Part shown: positions 42,671-49,821 of the stretch, in pieces
Layout: every line of letters starts with the position of its first letter
Numbering within the stretch: the stretch's first letter is position 1
Assembly (NCBI GenBank): GCA_046331545.1
Contig: JAXLQR010000002.1
Coordinates: forward strand, 3,286,001 to 3,350,000
DNA: 64,000 nt
Reading direction: 5' to 3'
Origin: JADJVL01 sp046331545
Lineage (GTDB): Bacteria > Acidobacteriota > Holophagae > Holophagales > Holophagaceae
Notes under the pieces: generated by a model
Told to the model about the DNA's origin: nothing
What the model saw: only the letters and a program-made list of their open reading frames with translations
Databases searched by the model: none
Program-made: the position numbers and the translations under genes

Positions 42671-43894
42671 TCATTCGTGCCGGATGGCCTCCACCACGTC
42701 CAGGCGGGCGGCCTTGAGGGCGGGCACGAAGCCCGACACGACCCCCACCACCACCGAGAAGGCCACCCCGAGGCCGATGCCCCAGCCCACCACCGCGGCG
42801 GGGATGCTGAAGGCCTGGAGCAGGCGGAGGACGCCCAGGGCCAGGCCCACGCCGGCGGCCCCTCCCCCGGTGGACATCACCACGGGCTCAAGGAGGAACT
42901 GGCCCAGGATGCTGGCGCGGGAGGCGCCCACGGCGCGGCGCAGGCCGATCTCCGGGGTCCGCTCGGTGACGCCCACGAGCATGATGTTCGAGATCCCCAC
43001 GCCGCCCACCACGAGGCTGATGGCGGCGGCCAGGGTGAGCAGGAGCGTGATGACGTAGCTCTGCTGGGCCGCGGCGTTGATCGAGTCGTCCTGGCGGCGC
43101 AGGGTGAAGCTGCCCTCCTCGCCGGGCTGGAGCTTGAGCCGCTGGCGCAGGAGCGCCGTGATCTCCGCGTCCGCCGATCCCATCAGCGCCTCGGAGCGCA
43201 CGGAGACGGCGATGGCCTGGATGCGGTCGCGGCCGAGGACCTTGCGCATCACGGTGGTGTACGGCGCGTGCACCACGTCGTCCTGGTCCCCCATGGCGTT
43301 GCCGCCCTTGCGCTCGAGGACGCCGACGACCTCGAAGGGCTGGCGCCCCACCCGCACCGTGGCGCCCAGGGGGCTCTCGCCGCCCGGGAAGAGGTTTTCC
43401 CGCACCGTCTGCCCGAGCACGCAGACCTTGGCCTGGGACCGCACCTCCTGCTCGGTGAAGTACCGCCCCTCCGCCAGGCTCCAGGGGCTGATGAGGGGAT
43501 AGCTCGCGTTCACCTCCAGCACCTGGCCCACGAGCCAGTTCGCGTTCCCCCGGACCGCCGGCCGACTGCCCCGGACCACCGGCGTGGCCGCGGCCACGGT
43601 GTCGGCGAGCTGGGGGACGATGGCGTCGGCGTCGGACTCCCGGATGGTGGGGACCCCGCCGAGGCCGACGGGTCCGCCCCCGCCCCGGCTCGCCGACCCC
43701 GGCAGCACCATGATGATGTTGGTCCCCAGGCCCCGGATGAGCGACTCCGAGGCCCGCCGGGACCCCTCGCCGATGCCCACCATGGCGATCACCGCCGCCA
43801 CGCCGATCACGATGCCCAGCATGGTCAGCACGCCCCGCAGGACGTTGCGGGTGAGGCCGGTGAAAGTGACACGGAAGAGGTCCATCGGGGCCAT
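42671..43894 (-). CDS. MacB-like ABC transporter permease
   Basis: 407 residues from the ATG with GGAGG six bases upstream. Membrane helix near 20-40 (VLRGVLTMLGIVIGVAAVIA), then a large periplasmic MacB_PCD domain (about 50-260), and three C-terminal helices (FtsX domain; SYVITLLLTLAAAISLVVGG, VGISNIMLVGVTERTPEIGL, ending IRHE). GIGEGSR and RTPEIGLRRAVGASRASIL are MacB/LolCE-type marks. It would work by mechanotransmission with a MacB-type ATPase and a MacA-like adaptor; neither is encoded beside it. Convergent with the second peptidase gene. Confidence 0.92.
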   Translation of the reverse strand: MAPMDLFRVTFTGLTRNVLRGVLTMLGIVIGVAAVIAMVGIGEGSRRASESLIRGLGTNIIMVLPGSASRGGGGPVGLGGVPTIRESDADAIVPQLADTVAAATPVVRGSRPAVRGNANWLVGQVLEVNASYPLISPWSLAEGRYFTEQEVRSQAKVCVLGQTVRENLFPGGESPLGATVRVGRQPFEVVGVLERKGGNAMGDQDDVVHAPYTTVMRKVLGRDRIQAIAVSVRSEALMGSADAEITALLRQRLKLQPGEEGSFTLRRQDDSINAAAQQSYVITLLLTLAAAISLVVGGVGISNIMLVGVTERTPEIGLRRAVGASRASILGQFLLEPVVMSTGGGAAGVGLALGVLRLLQAFSIPAAVVGWGIGLGVAFSVVVGVVSGFVPALKAARLDVVEAIRHE

Positions 43895-44047
43895 GGCGGC
43901 CTCCGGTCGGGGACAACGTAGGGCCGCCGCGGCCATGGAGGCAGGGCCCGACCCGGCATTCGTGATCCGCGGCACGCCCGGGCCCGTGAAACCCCGCCGG
44001 ACGCGGGAAGCGGCGGGGGAACCGGGGTCCCGCCCGCCGCTTCGGTC

Positions 44048-44122
44048 TGGAGCCGGCGGAGGGATTTGAACCCCCGACCTGCTGATTACGAATCAGCTGC
44101 TCTACCCCTGAGCTACGCCGGC
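44048..44122 (-). tRNA. tRNA-Thr, anticodon CGT
   Basis: A full cloverleaf of 75 nt with CCA encoded. Acceptor GCCGGCG/CGCCGGC, D arm GCTC-AGGGGTA-GAGC, anticodon arm GCTGA-TTCGTAA-TCAGC with CGT at 34-36, variable loop AGGTC, T arm GGGGG-TTCAAAT-CCCTC, and discriminator T before CCA. It reads ACG codons. Confidence 0.96.
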
Positions 44123-44189
44123 ACGAAGGGAGATTCTCCCAGGGGCGGGGCGCGGAGGCAAGCCTGAATGCGCGTCGGCGCGGGCCGGC

Positions 44190-44372
44190 TCAGGCTTCCG
44201 GGGGTTCGGCTCCCGCCTCGTCGGGCTCGGTTTCCCCGCCTTCGGCGGCGGCCTCATCGCCCTCGGTGCCCTTGGCCTTCGCCTCGAGCTTCTTCTGCCG
44301 CTTCTCCTCCTTCGCCTGCTTCTTGGCGAGGTCCCGCTGGCGTTTGGCGAAGGCGTAGTTGGGTTTGGCCAT
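44190..44372 (-). CDS. Small charged protein (MAKPNYAFAKRQRDL type)
   Basis: 60 residues. The N-terminal half, MAKPNYAFAKRQRDLAKKQA followed by KEEKRQKKLEAK, is a strongly basic helix. It matches a short conserved protein seen in many proteobacteria and acidobacteria that has no assigned function. The C-terminal half is acidic and low-complexity (E/A/G). It lies between tRNA-Thr and arfB, 18 bp after the arfB stop, so it may share that transcript. A nucleic-acid or ribosome contact is conceivable from charge only. Confidence 0.7.
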   Translation of the reverse strand: MAKPNYAFAKRQRDLAKKQAKEEKRQKKLEAKAKGTEGDEAAAEGGETEPDEAGAEPPEA

Positions 44373-44390
44373 GGCTGAGTGTACCGGCCT

Positions 44391-44816
44391 TCAGTCCCAT
44401 CCTCCGCGCCGCCCCTTCTTCTTTTCGCCGGCGAGCTTCTTCGCCTCCACCCGCCGGACCTGGCTGGCGCGGGTGGGACGGGTCCTGGTCCGGGGCCTCG
44501 GGGCCTCGAGGGACTTGAGGATGATCGCGACAGCCTTGGCGCGGGCGTCCTCCAGGTTCTTGGGCTGGTCCCGGGTGCGGTCGCTGGTGAGGATCCAGGC
44601 GCCGTCGGCGGCGCGCTGGTTGCGGATGAGGTGCTCGAGGCGGCCCCGCGCGGCATCGTCCAGGCCCTGGATGCGGCCGATGTCGATGCGGAGCTCGATC
44701 TTGGTGGAGACCTTGTTGACGTTCTGCCCGCCGGGCCCGCCCGAGCGGACGGCCTTCACGCCGATCGCGTCGCCCGGGATGCGGACGGTTTCCGTGACGC
44801 GGAGCTCTTCAGCCAC
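44391..44816 (-). CDS. arfB: Alternative ribosome-rescue factor / peptidyl-tRNA hydrolase ArfB
   Basis: 141 residues. RF-1 type domain with the GGQ motif (GGPGGQNVNKVSTKIELR, GGQ at 29-31), followed by the basic C-terminal tail (RPTRASQVRRVEAKKLAGEK) that enters the empty mRNA channel. It releases nascent chains from ribosomes stalled without a stop codon. Length and lack of a codon-recognition domain separate it from PrfA/PrfB. The start overlaps the rpe stop by 8 bp. Confidence 0.94.
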   Translation of the reverse strand: MAEELRVTETVRIPGDAIGVKAVRSGGPGGQNVNKVSTKIELRIDIGRIQGLDDAARGRLEHLIRNQRAADGAWILTSDRTRDQPKNLEDARAKAVAIILKSLEAPRPRTRTRPTRASQVRRVEAKKLAGEKKKGRRGGWD

Positions 44817-45492
44817 GGCCTTTCTGCATGTGGGCCTGCAGGTCCTTCACGGCCTGGACCGGATCCGCGGCCCTGAAGACGGCGTTCCCCGCCACGAGGC
44901 AGTCGGCGCCGGCCTTCACGAGGTCCGCGGCGTTGGACATCCCCACGCCGCCGTCCACCTGGATCAGGAAGGGGACGTTCCGCTCGGTCCGCAGCGCGTC
45001 GAGGCGCCGCACCTTGTCGAGGACGCGGGGGATGAAGGACTGTCCGCCGAAGCCGGGATTCACGCTCATGAGGAGGACGAAGTCGAAGTCGCCCACGAGG
45101 TCCGCGAGGGTCTCCACCGGCGTCGAGGGGTTGAGCACTACGCCGGCCTTGGCGCCCTTGGCGCGGATGGCGTGGAGGGTGCGGTGGAGGTGGGGGTCCG
45201 CCTCCTGGTGGACGCTGACCCAGTCCGCGCCCGCCTCCACGAACTCGAGGGCGTAGCGCGAGGGCTCGACGATCATCAGGTGGCAGTCCAGGGGCAGCTT
45301 CGTGGCCCTGCGCAGGGCGGCGACCACCGGCATGCCGAGGGTGAGGTTGGGGACGAAGCGGCCGTCCATGACGTCCACGTGGACGACGTCGGCGCCGGCG
45401 GCCTCGAGGAGCCCCAGCGCCTCGGCGAGGCGCGTGAAGTCCGCGCTGAGGATGGACGGCGCGAGGAGGGGCTTGGGCGGGCGGAGGGCCAT
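44809..45492 (-). CDS. rpe: Ribulose-phosphate 3-epimerase
   Basis: 227 residues, full length. It interconverts ribulose-5-P and xylulose-5-P in the pentose phosphate pathway. TIM-barrel marks: LLAPSILSADFTRL, VHVDVMDGRFVPNLTLG (metal-binding His/Asp), LDCHLMIVEPSRYALEF, LLMSVNPGFGGQSFIPRVLD, and IQVDGGVGMSNA with the second catalytic Asp. It precedes arfB in a two-gene overlap. Confidence 0.97.
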   Translation of the reverse strand: MALRPPKPLLAPSILSADFTRLAEALGLLEAAGADVVHVDVMDGRFVPNLTLGMPVVAALRRATKLPLDCHLMIVEPSRYALEFVEAGADWVSVHQEADPHLHRTLHAIRAKGAKAGVVLNPSTPVETLADLVGDFDFVLLMSVNPGFGGQSFIPRVLDKVRRLDALRTERNVPFLIQVDGGVGMSNAADLVKAGADCLVAGNAVFRAADPVQAVKDLQAHMQKGRG

Positions 45493-45535
45493 GGCCCATT
45501 GTGGTCGGCCAGGGCCCTCCGGGGAAGCGCGCCGC

Positions 45536-46057
45536 TCAGTCGACGTAGTAGCCGTAGAAGTAGGCCCGGATCATCTTGTGGTTCGGCTGGTCGGCCATGG
45601 AGAGGTCGATCTGGTAGCCCGCGGGGATCAGGGTCCCCGAGACGAAGCTCTTGTTGATCACCTCCCGTCCGGAGGCGGTCAGGTTCGACTTCACGCGGGT
45701 GAGGGCGTAGGCGTTCGCGAGGCCTGGATCCTGGACGACGGGGTAGACCACCGGGGCGGTCACGCCCGCCGTGCCGAGGTACTGGTAGGTGAACTCGACG
45801 TCGGTGAGGACGAGGTTCCGCTCCTTGCCCACCTGGAAGATGAAGCCGGACTGGGTGCTGTTCACCCCCATCACGGTCTCGCTCCAGTTCGGCACCCAGT
45901 TCGTCCCGTCGAAGACCAGGGAGAAGGAGATCCGCACCATCTGCTTGGCGGGGACGTTGAGGTGGGTCACCCCCTGGGCGCGGGCGGCCGGGGCGAAGGC
46001 GCCGCCGAGGGCGAGGGCGAGGGCGAGGAGGGCGGGACCGGGATTGAGGCGCGGCAT
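45536..46057 (-). CDS. Secreted protein of unknown family, paralogue A
   Basis: 173 residues with signal peptide (LNPGPALLALALALGGAF, cleaved near ARAQ, about 28) and a GGAG site. Mature part is predicted all-beta: THLNVPAKQMVRISFSLVFD, VTDVEF-like LVLTDVEFTYQYLG, a middle with VVYPVVQDP, and the closing RAYFYGYYVD. The THL-VPAK opening and the A-x-F-x-G-Y-Y end are shared with the gene at 46597-47097. No recognised family; probably periplasmic or surface. Confidence 0.72.
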   Translation of the reverse strand: MPRLNPGPALLALALALGGAFAPAARAQGVTHLNVPAKQMVRISFSLVFDGTNWVPNWSETVMGVNSTQSGFIFQVGKERNLVLTDVEFTYQYLGTAGVTAPVVYPVVQDPGLANAYALTRVKSNLTASGREVINKSFVSGTLIPAGYQIDLSMADQPNHKMIRAYFYGYYVD

Positions 46058-46234
46058 GGGGGCTCCGGGAGGGATGTGGACCTCCAGCGTGGGCTCCCGG
46101 CGCGGAACGGGGAGGATCCGGTTCCGCGATCCGCCCATGGACCAGTTGGAGGCGGAGTGGCCCAGGGACCCCTTCGGGAAGTGGACCATCCATCCCGGGA
46201 CCCCCGCGGCCATGATGGAGGCCGGAGGTGATCC

Positions 46235-46531
46235 ATGATCCGTTCCCTGTCCCTCGCCCTCGGCCTCCTCGCCGCCGGCGTCCCCACCCTCGCGGCCGCC
46301 CCTGCCGGGCCCGTGGCCGCCCCCGCCGGGAGTCCCGCGATGAACCCCTTCCAGGAGCTGTTCGACCTCAGCATGAAGGAGAAGAAGGGCCTCATGTTCC
46401 ACCTCTGCGGGGGCCAGTCGGTCGGCGGCGTCGTGGTGAAGGTGGGCGAGCACGACGTGGAGGTGAAGAACCGCGAGTACGGCCGCATCCTCATCCGCCT
46501 GGACCGCATCGACGCGGTGGCCATGAACTGA
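46235..46531 (+). CDS. Secreted Sm-fold-like small protein 1
   Basis: 98 residues with signal peptide (about 1-22, ending LAAAPAG). GGAGGTGATC just before the ATG is a perfect match to the 16S 3' end, one of the strongest ribosome sites here. The mature core GLMFHLCGGQSVGGVVVKVG, then HDVEVKNREYGRILIRLDRI, follows the Sm/Hfq strand order: hydrophobic strand, G turn, G-x-V/I-x-x-V, D-x-V, and R-I-L-I-R-L-x-R-I. A similar protein is at 49082. Hfq itself is cytoplasmic and binds RNA, so an exported relative is unusual. Fold is inferred. Confidence 0.65.
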   Translation: MIRSLSLALGLLAAGVPTLAAAPAGPVAAPAGSPAMNPFQELFDLSMKEKKGLMFHLCGGQSVGGVVVKVGEHDVEVKNREYGRILIRLDRIDAVAMN

Positions 46532-46549
46532 GCGCCGGCCCGCGGACGC

Positions 46550-46579
46550 GGAAAGGGGACCCGCGAGGGTCCCCTTTCC
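46550..46579. terminator. Bidirectional hairpin terminator
   Basis: Perfect 13-bp stem GGAAAGGGGACCC / GGGTCCCCTTTCC with a GCGA loop, between the convergent genes ending at 46531 and 46597. There is no long T-tract on either side. Confidence 0.8.
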
Positions 46580-46596
46580 CGTGGCCGGGCGGAGCG

Positions 46597-47097
46597 CTAC
46601 TTCGTGTAGTAGCCGAAGAAGATGGCGCGGCGCACGGTGTAGTTGCCGAGCTGCATGCTCGGGAAGGCGAACTGGAACGACGGGGGCAGGGCCATGCCGG
46701 CGGTGAAGCTCACGTGGATCTGCTCCTGCCCGGGCGTGGTCAGGGTGGGGCGGAAGCGCGTGGGGTAGAGGTAGCCGGCGCCGGTGGCGTCGTTGATGAT
46801 CGGGCTGAAGAGGGGGGCCGAGGTGGAGGCGGCGGCGCAGTAGACCGTGAACTCCGCGTCGGTGATCACCAGGGTCTCCTTCTTCCCGAGGACGTACTCC
46901 TCGCCGGTGAAGGTGATGGCGTTCCCGAATCGCTTCTCGGTCCAGAGCTTCGTGAGGGTGCCCGAGCCGTCGTCCACGAGGTTGACCTGGATGGTGGTGA
47001 AGTCCTTGGCGGGGACGCCCAGGTGCGTCTGGGCGCGCAGGGCCGGGGCGGCGGCACCGGCCAGGAGGGCGAGGGCGAGCAGGGAACGTCGGATCAT
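46597..47097 (-). CDS. Secreted protein of unknown family, paralogue B
   Basis: 166 residues, signal peptide IRRSLLALALLAGAAAPALR cleaved near RAQ (about 22), with a strong AAGGAGAT site. The mature part repeats the plan of paralogue A: THLGVPAKDFTTIQVNLVDD, LVITDAEFTVYCAAAST, PTRFRPTLTTPGQEQIHVSF and the closing RRAIFFGYYTK. Both are probably secreted beta-rich proteins of one family that I do not recognise. The pair flanks the Sm-like gene on both sides. Confidence 0.72.
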   Translation of the reverse strand: MIRRSLLALALLAGAAAPALRAQTHLGVPAKDFTTIQVNLVDDGSGTLTKLWTEKRFGNAITFTGEEYVLGKKETLVITDAEFTVYCAAASTSAPLFSPIINDATGAGYLYPTRFRPTLTTPGQEQIHVSFTAGMALPPSFQFAFPSMQLGNYTVRRAIFFGYYTK

Positions 47098-47224
47098 CGG
47101 ATCTCCTTGGAGGGTTCGAGGAATTTTCCGTCATCCTTCCCCTCGCGATTGGACCACTTCCCGGATTCGCCCCTGGACCAGTCCGGACGCCCCGGGGAGC
47201 CGGACGGACGGTAGGGTGGACGGG

Positions 47225-47476
47225 ATGGGCTGGCACCTCTACCTCCTGCGCTGCGGCGACGGCACCCTCTACTGCGGCATCGCCCTGGACGTCGCCGCGC
47301 GCCTGGAGGCCCACCGCGCGGGGAAGGGGGCCCGGTACACCCGGGGCCGCGGGCCCCTGGTGCTGGCCTACGTGGAGCGCTGCGGCAGCCGGGGCGAGGC
47401 CCTGCGCCGGGAGCGCGCGGTGAAGGCCCTCGGCCGCGCGGCCAAGCTCGCCCTCATCGCCGGCGCGGGGGCCTAG
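47225..47476 (+). CDS. GIY-YIG nuclease superfamily protein (UPF0213/YhbQ type)
   Basis: 83 residues. The GIY-YIG core is visible as WHLYLLRCGDGTLYCGIALD (Y-L-L in the first strand, L-Y-C-G-I in the second), followed by Arg in DVAARLEAHRAGKGARYTRG and the helix GEALRRERAVKAL. YhbQ-like proteins are small, single-domain and of uncertain role; some have weak DNA nuclease activity. Its stop overlaps by 4 bp the stop of the convergent MocR-type gene. Confidence 0.9.
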   Translation: MGWHLYLLRCGDGTLYCGIALDVAARLEAHRAGKGARYTRGRGPLVLAYVERCGSRGEALRRERAVKALGRAAKLALIAGAGA

Positions 47477-48945
47477 CCCCGGAGGGCGCGCAGCGCCGCG
47501 TTCATGCGCCGGGCGGCGTCGTCGAGCTGCGCCTCCTCGAACTCCGAGAACCCGATGCGGGTCATCGGGAGGTCCCGGCCGCCGAAGGAGAAGTGCCGGC
47601 CGGGATGGAGGAAGAGCCCCCGGACCCGGCACTCGCGGACCCAGGCGTCCAGGTCGAGCCCCTTCGCGGACCGGACCCAGAGGGCCAGGCCGCCCTTGGG
47701 CAGGTCGAACGCGAGCCGGCCCTCCATCTCCTCCTCCAGCCGCTTCGCGAGGAAGTCCCGCCGCTCCTCGTAGAGCCGGCGCACCTTGCGGATGTGCCGG
47801 GCGAGGTCGCCGTCGCGGATGAGCTCGGCCACGGACCACTCCAGGACGCGGTCCCCCTGCCAGTCCATGCGCAGGCGGACCCGGGCGAGCCGGTCGATGA
47901 GGTCCCGCGGGGCCACCAGGAAGCCCAGCCGCACCCCGGGCGCGATGAGCTTGGAGAGGGAGCTCATGTAGATCACCTGGCCCGTGGGGTCGCCGCTGGC
48001 GAGGGGCAGGATGGGGCGGTTGTCGTAGTGGTACTCGTAGTCGTAGTCGTCCTCGAGGATGGCCATGCGGTGCCGCTGGGCCAGTTCGAGCAGCCGCATC
48101 CGCCTGGCCGGGCTGAGGGTCGCCGTGGTGGGGAACTGGTGGTGGGGCGTGAGGTAGAGGAGGCTCACCTTCTCCTTCTGCAGGAGGGCCTCCAGGGCGT
48201 CCGTGTCCAGGCCCTGGGCGTCCACGGGGACGGGCCGGAGGGTCACCGCCGCGCTCTGCTGCATGGTCTCCCAGGCCGCCCGGTTCCCGGGGTCCTCCAC
48301 CGCCACCACGCCGCCTTTCTGGAACAGCGTCAGGGTCACGAGGTCCAGCCCCATGCGGCTCCCCCGGGTGACGAGGATCTGCTCGGGATCCACCACCAGC
48401 CCGCGCCGCTCCGACAGCATGGCCGCGAGCGTGCGCCGGAAGGTGAGGTTGCCCTTGGGCTCGCCGTACTGGAGCAGCTCGTCGCCGTGGAGCCGGATGG
48501 CCCGCTGGTAGGCCTTGGCCATGGCGTCCGTGGGCGCCTGGCGCACGTCGGGCAGGCCCTCCACCATGTTCATCACCGCGACCACCGGGGCGGTGATGGG
48601 GTTCATGTTCGTGGGGATGTCGAAGCCGGCCTGCTGGGCGGGCGTGGAGGCCTTCCGGACGCGGCCCCAGCGGGTGGGGGTGAGGTCCGGGAGGCGCTCG
48701 GAGACGTAGGTGCCGCTGCCCTGGCGGCTCTCGATCCAGCCCTCCGCCTCCAGTTCCTTGAGCGCGGCGATGACGGTGTTGCGGTGCACGCCCAGCTCCT
48801 CGGCGAGCTGCCGCGAGCCCGGCAGGGCGACGCCGGGCTTGAGCCGGCCGTTGCGGATGGCGGTGGCGATGGTGCGGGTGATCTGGAGGACCAGGGGCTC
48901 CTTGCGGCTCGCGTCCAGACTGAGGGCGAGGTCGCGCAGCCGCAT
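47473..48945 (-). CDS. MocR/PdxR-type transcription factor (GntR HTH fused to aminotransferase-like domain)
   Basis: 490 residues with GGAG six bases before the ATG. N-terminal GntR winged helix (about 10-75: TIATAIRNGRLKPGVALPGS, RQLAEELGVHRNTVIAALKE, GWIESRQGSGTYV), a linker, and a fold-type I aminotransferase-like domain with the PLP lysine Lys332 in SSLSKLIAPGVRLGFL and EDDYDYEYHYD. MocR regulators often control pyridoxal phosphate, GABA or ectoine genes. Divergent from the secreted Sm-like/globin genes; target unknown. Confidence 0.92.
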   Translation of the reverse strand: MRLRDLALSLDASRKEPLVLQITRTIATAIRNGRLKPGVALPGSRQLAEELGVHRNTVIAALKELEAEGWIESRQGSGTYVSERLPDLTPTRWGRVRKASTPAQQAGFDIPTNMNPITAPVVAVMNMVEGLPDVRQAPTDAMAKAYQRAIRLHGDELLQYGEPKGNLTFRRTLAAMLSERRGLVVDPEQILVTRGSRMGLDLVTLTLFQKGGVVAVEDPGNRAAWETMQQSAAVTLRPVPVDAQGLDTDALEALLQKEKVSLLYLTPHHQFPTTATLSPARRMRLLELAQRHRMAILEDDYDYEYHYDNRPILPLASGDPTGQVIYMSSLSKLIAPGVRLGFLVAPRDLIDRLARVRLRMDWQGDRVLEWSVAELIRDGDLARHIRKVRRLYEERRDFLAKRLEEEMEGRLAFDLPKGGLALWVRSAKGLDLDAWVRECRVRGLFLHPGRHFSFGGRDLPMTRIGFSEFEEAQLDDAARRMNAALRALRG

Positions 48946-48960
48946 CGGCGCTCCGGGAGG

Positions 48961-49040
48961 AAGGGTGGTTGGTCCTGGTTGGGGAACTGGTCTAGGCCTG
49001 AATTGTATAACCGGACCTTGGGATAAACCAGCCGAGGTGG
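48961..49040. promoter_or_regulatory. Divergent promoter region of the MocR-type gene and the Sm-like/globin pair
   Basis: AT-rich core AATTGTATAACC at 49001-49012. On the MocR-gene strand TATACA (49009-49004) with CTGGTT 16 bp upstream (49031-49026) is a plausible -10/-35. TGGTC/TGGTT motifs recur (48969-48992), and CTGGT at 48988-48992 is mirrored by ACCAG at 49027-49031, so the regulator may bind here to control both directions. Inferred. Confidence 0.45.
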
Positions 49041-49081
49041 ATGCTGGGAGCACGGACGGCCCCCGTCCGGGAGACGGCCCC

Positions 49082-49366
49082 ATGCTCCTCCTCCTCGCCC
49101 TCCTGACCACGACCACCGCCGGCGCCGCGCCGGGGGCCGGCGCGGCGCTCCGGCCCATCCTGGAGGCCAGCCGCCGCGAGCACCGCCCCATCGTCCTGCG
49201 GATCCGGGGCCAGGCCATCCCCGGCGTGGTGGTCCGCCTCCAGGAGACCTCGGTGGAAGTGCGCCGGCCCGACCACACCCGCCTGCTCATCCGCCTCGAC
49301 CGCCTCGAGGCCGCCGTCCCCCTGGACGCGGCCTCCGGCGCCGCCGCCCCCGAAAGGAAGTCATGA
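49082..49366 (+). CDS. Secreted Sm-fold-like small protein 2
   Basis: 94 residues with signal peptide (MLLLLALLTTTTAGAAPGAG). The mature core IVLRIRGQAIPGVVVRLQET, then SVEVRRPDHTRLLIRLDRLE, aligns strand for strand with the protein at 46235 (GG-VVVKV-E-DVEV...R-ILIRLDRI). The shared G-x-V-V-V and L-L-I-R-L-D-R-L/I resemble Sm1 and Sm2 motifs. Its stop overlaps the globin ATG by 4 bp, so the two are translated together. Whether it binds RNA or a ligand outside the cytoplasm is unknown. Confidence 0.65.
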   Translation: MLLLLALLTTTTAGAAPGAGAALRPILEASRREHRPIVLRIRGQAIPGVVVRLQETSVEVRRPDHTRLLIRLDRLEAAVPLDAASGAAAPERKS

Positions 49367-49782
49367 TCACCACCCGCCAGCGCGACCTGGTCCGCGGGAC
49401 CTGGCAGCAGATCCTCCCCGTCCAGGCCGCGGCCTCGGCCATCTTCTACGACCGCCTCTTCCGCCTCGACCCGACCCTGAGGCCCCTCTTCCCGACGGAC
49501 CTCAAGGGCCAGCGCGTGAAGCTCATGGGCGCCCTGGACTTCATCGTGGGGAACCTGGGGGATCCCGAGCGGCTGGTCCCCGTCCTCGAGGATCTGGGCC
49601 GGGGCCATCGGCGCTTCGGGCTCGCGGCGAAGGACTTCGACCTGGTCGGCGAGGCGCTGATGTGGGCCCTGAAGCAGGGACTCGGCACCGCCTTCACGCC
49701 CGAGGTCCGGGAGGCCTGGGCCACGGCCTACGCCCTCGTGGCCGACATCATGCTGGCGGCCATGGAGGAAGCCATCGCCTGA
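49363..49782 (+). CDS. Single-domain globin (flavohaemoglobin-like)
   Basis: 139 residues, a lone globin domain without FAD or NAD modules. FYDRLFRLDPTLRPLF is the family B-C region with Tyr29 at position B10 and Phe43 near CD1; His82 in LGRGHRRFGL is the proximal haem ligand (F8). This set is typical of the Vgb/flavohaemoglobin branch, which binds oxygen and can detoxify NO with a partner reductase. No reductase gene is adjacent. Coupled by overlap to the secreted Sm-like gene, an odd pairing. Confidence 0.9.
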   Translation: MITTRQRDLVRGTWQQILPVQAAASAIFYDRLFRLDPTLRPLFPTDLKGQRVKLMGALDFIVGNLGDPERLVPVLEDLGRGHRRFGLAAKDFDLVGEALMWALKQGLGTAFTPEVREAWATAYALVADIMLAAMEEAIA

Positions 49783-49821
49783 AGGCGGGAGGCCCGCGGC
49801 TATGCTGCGGGGGAGCCACCC

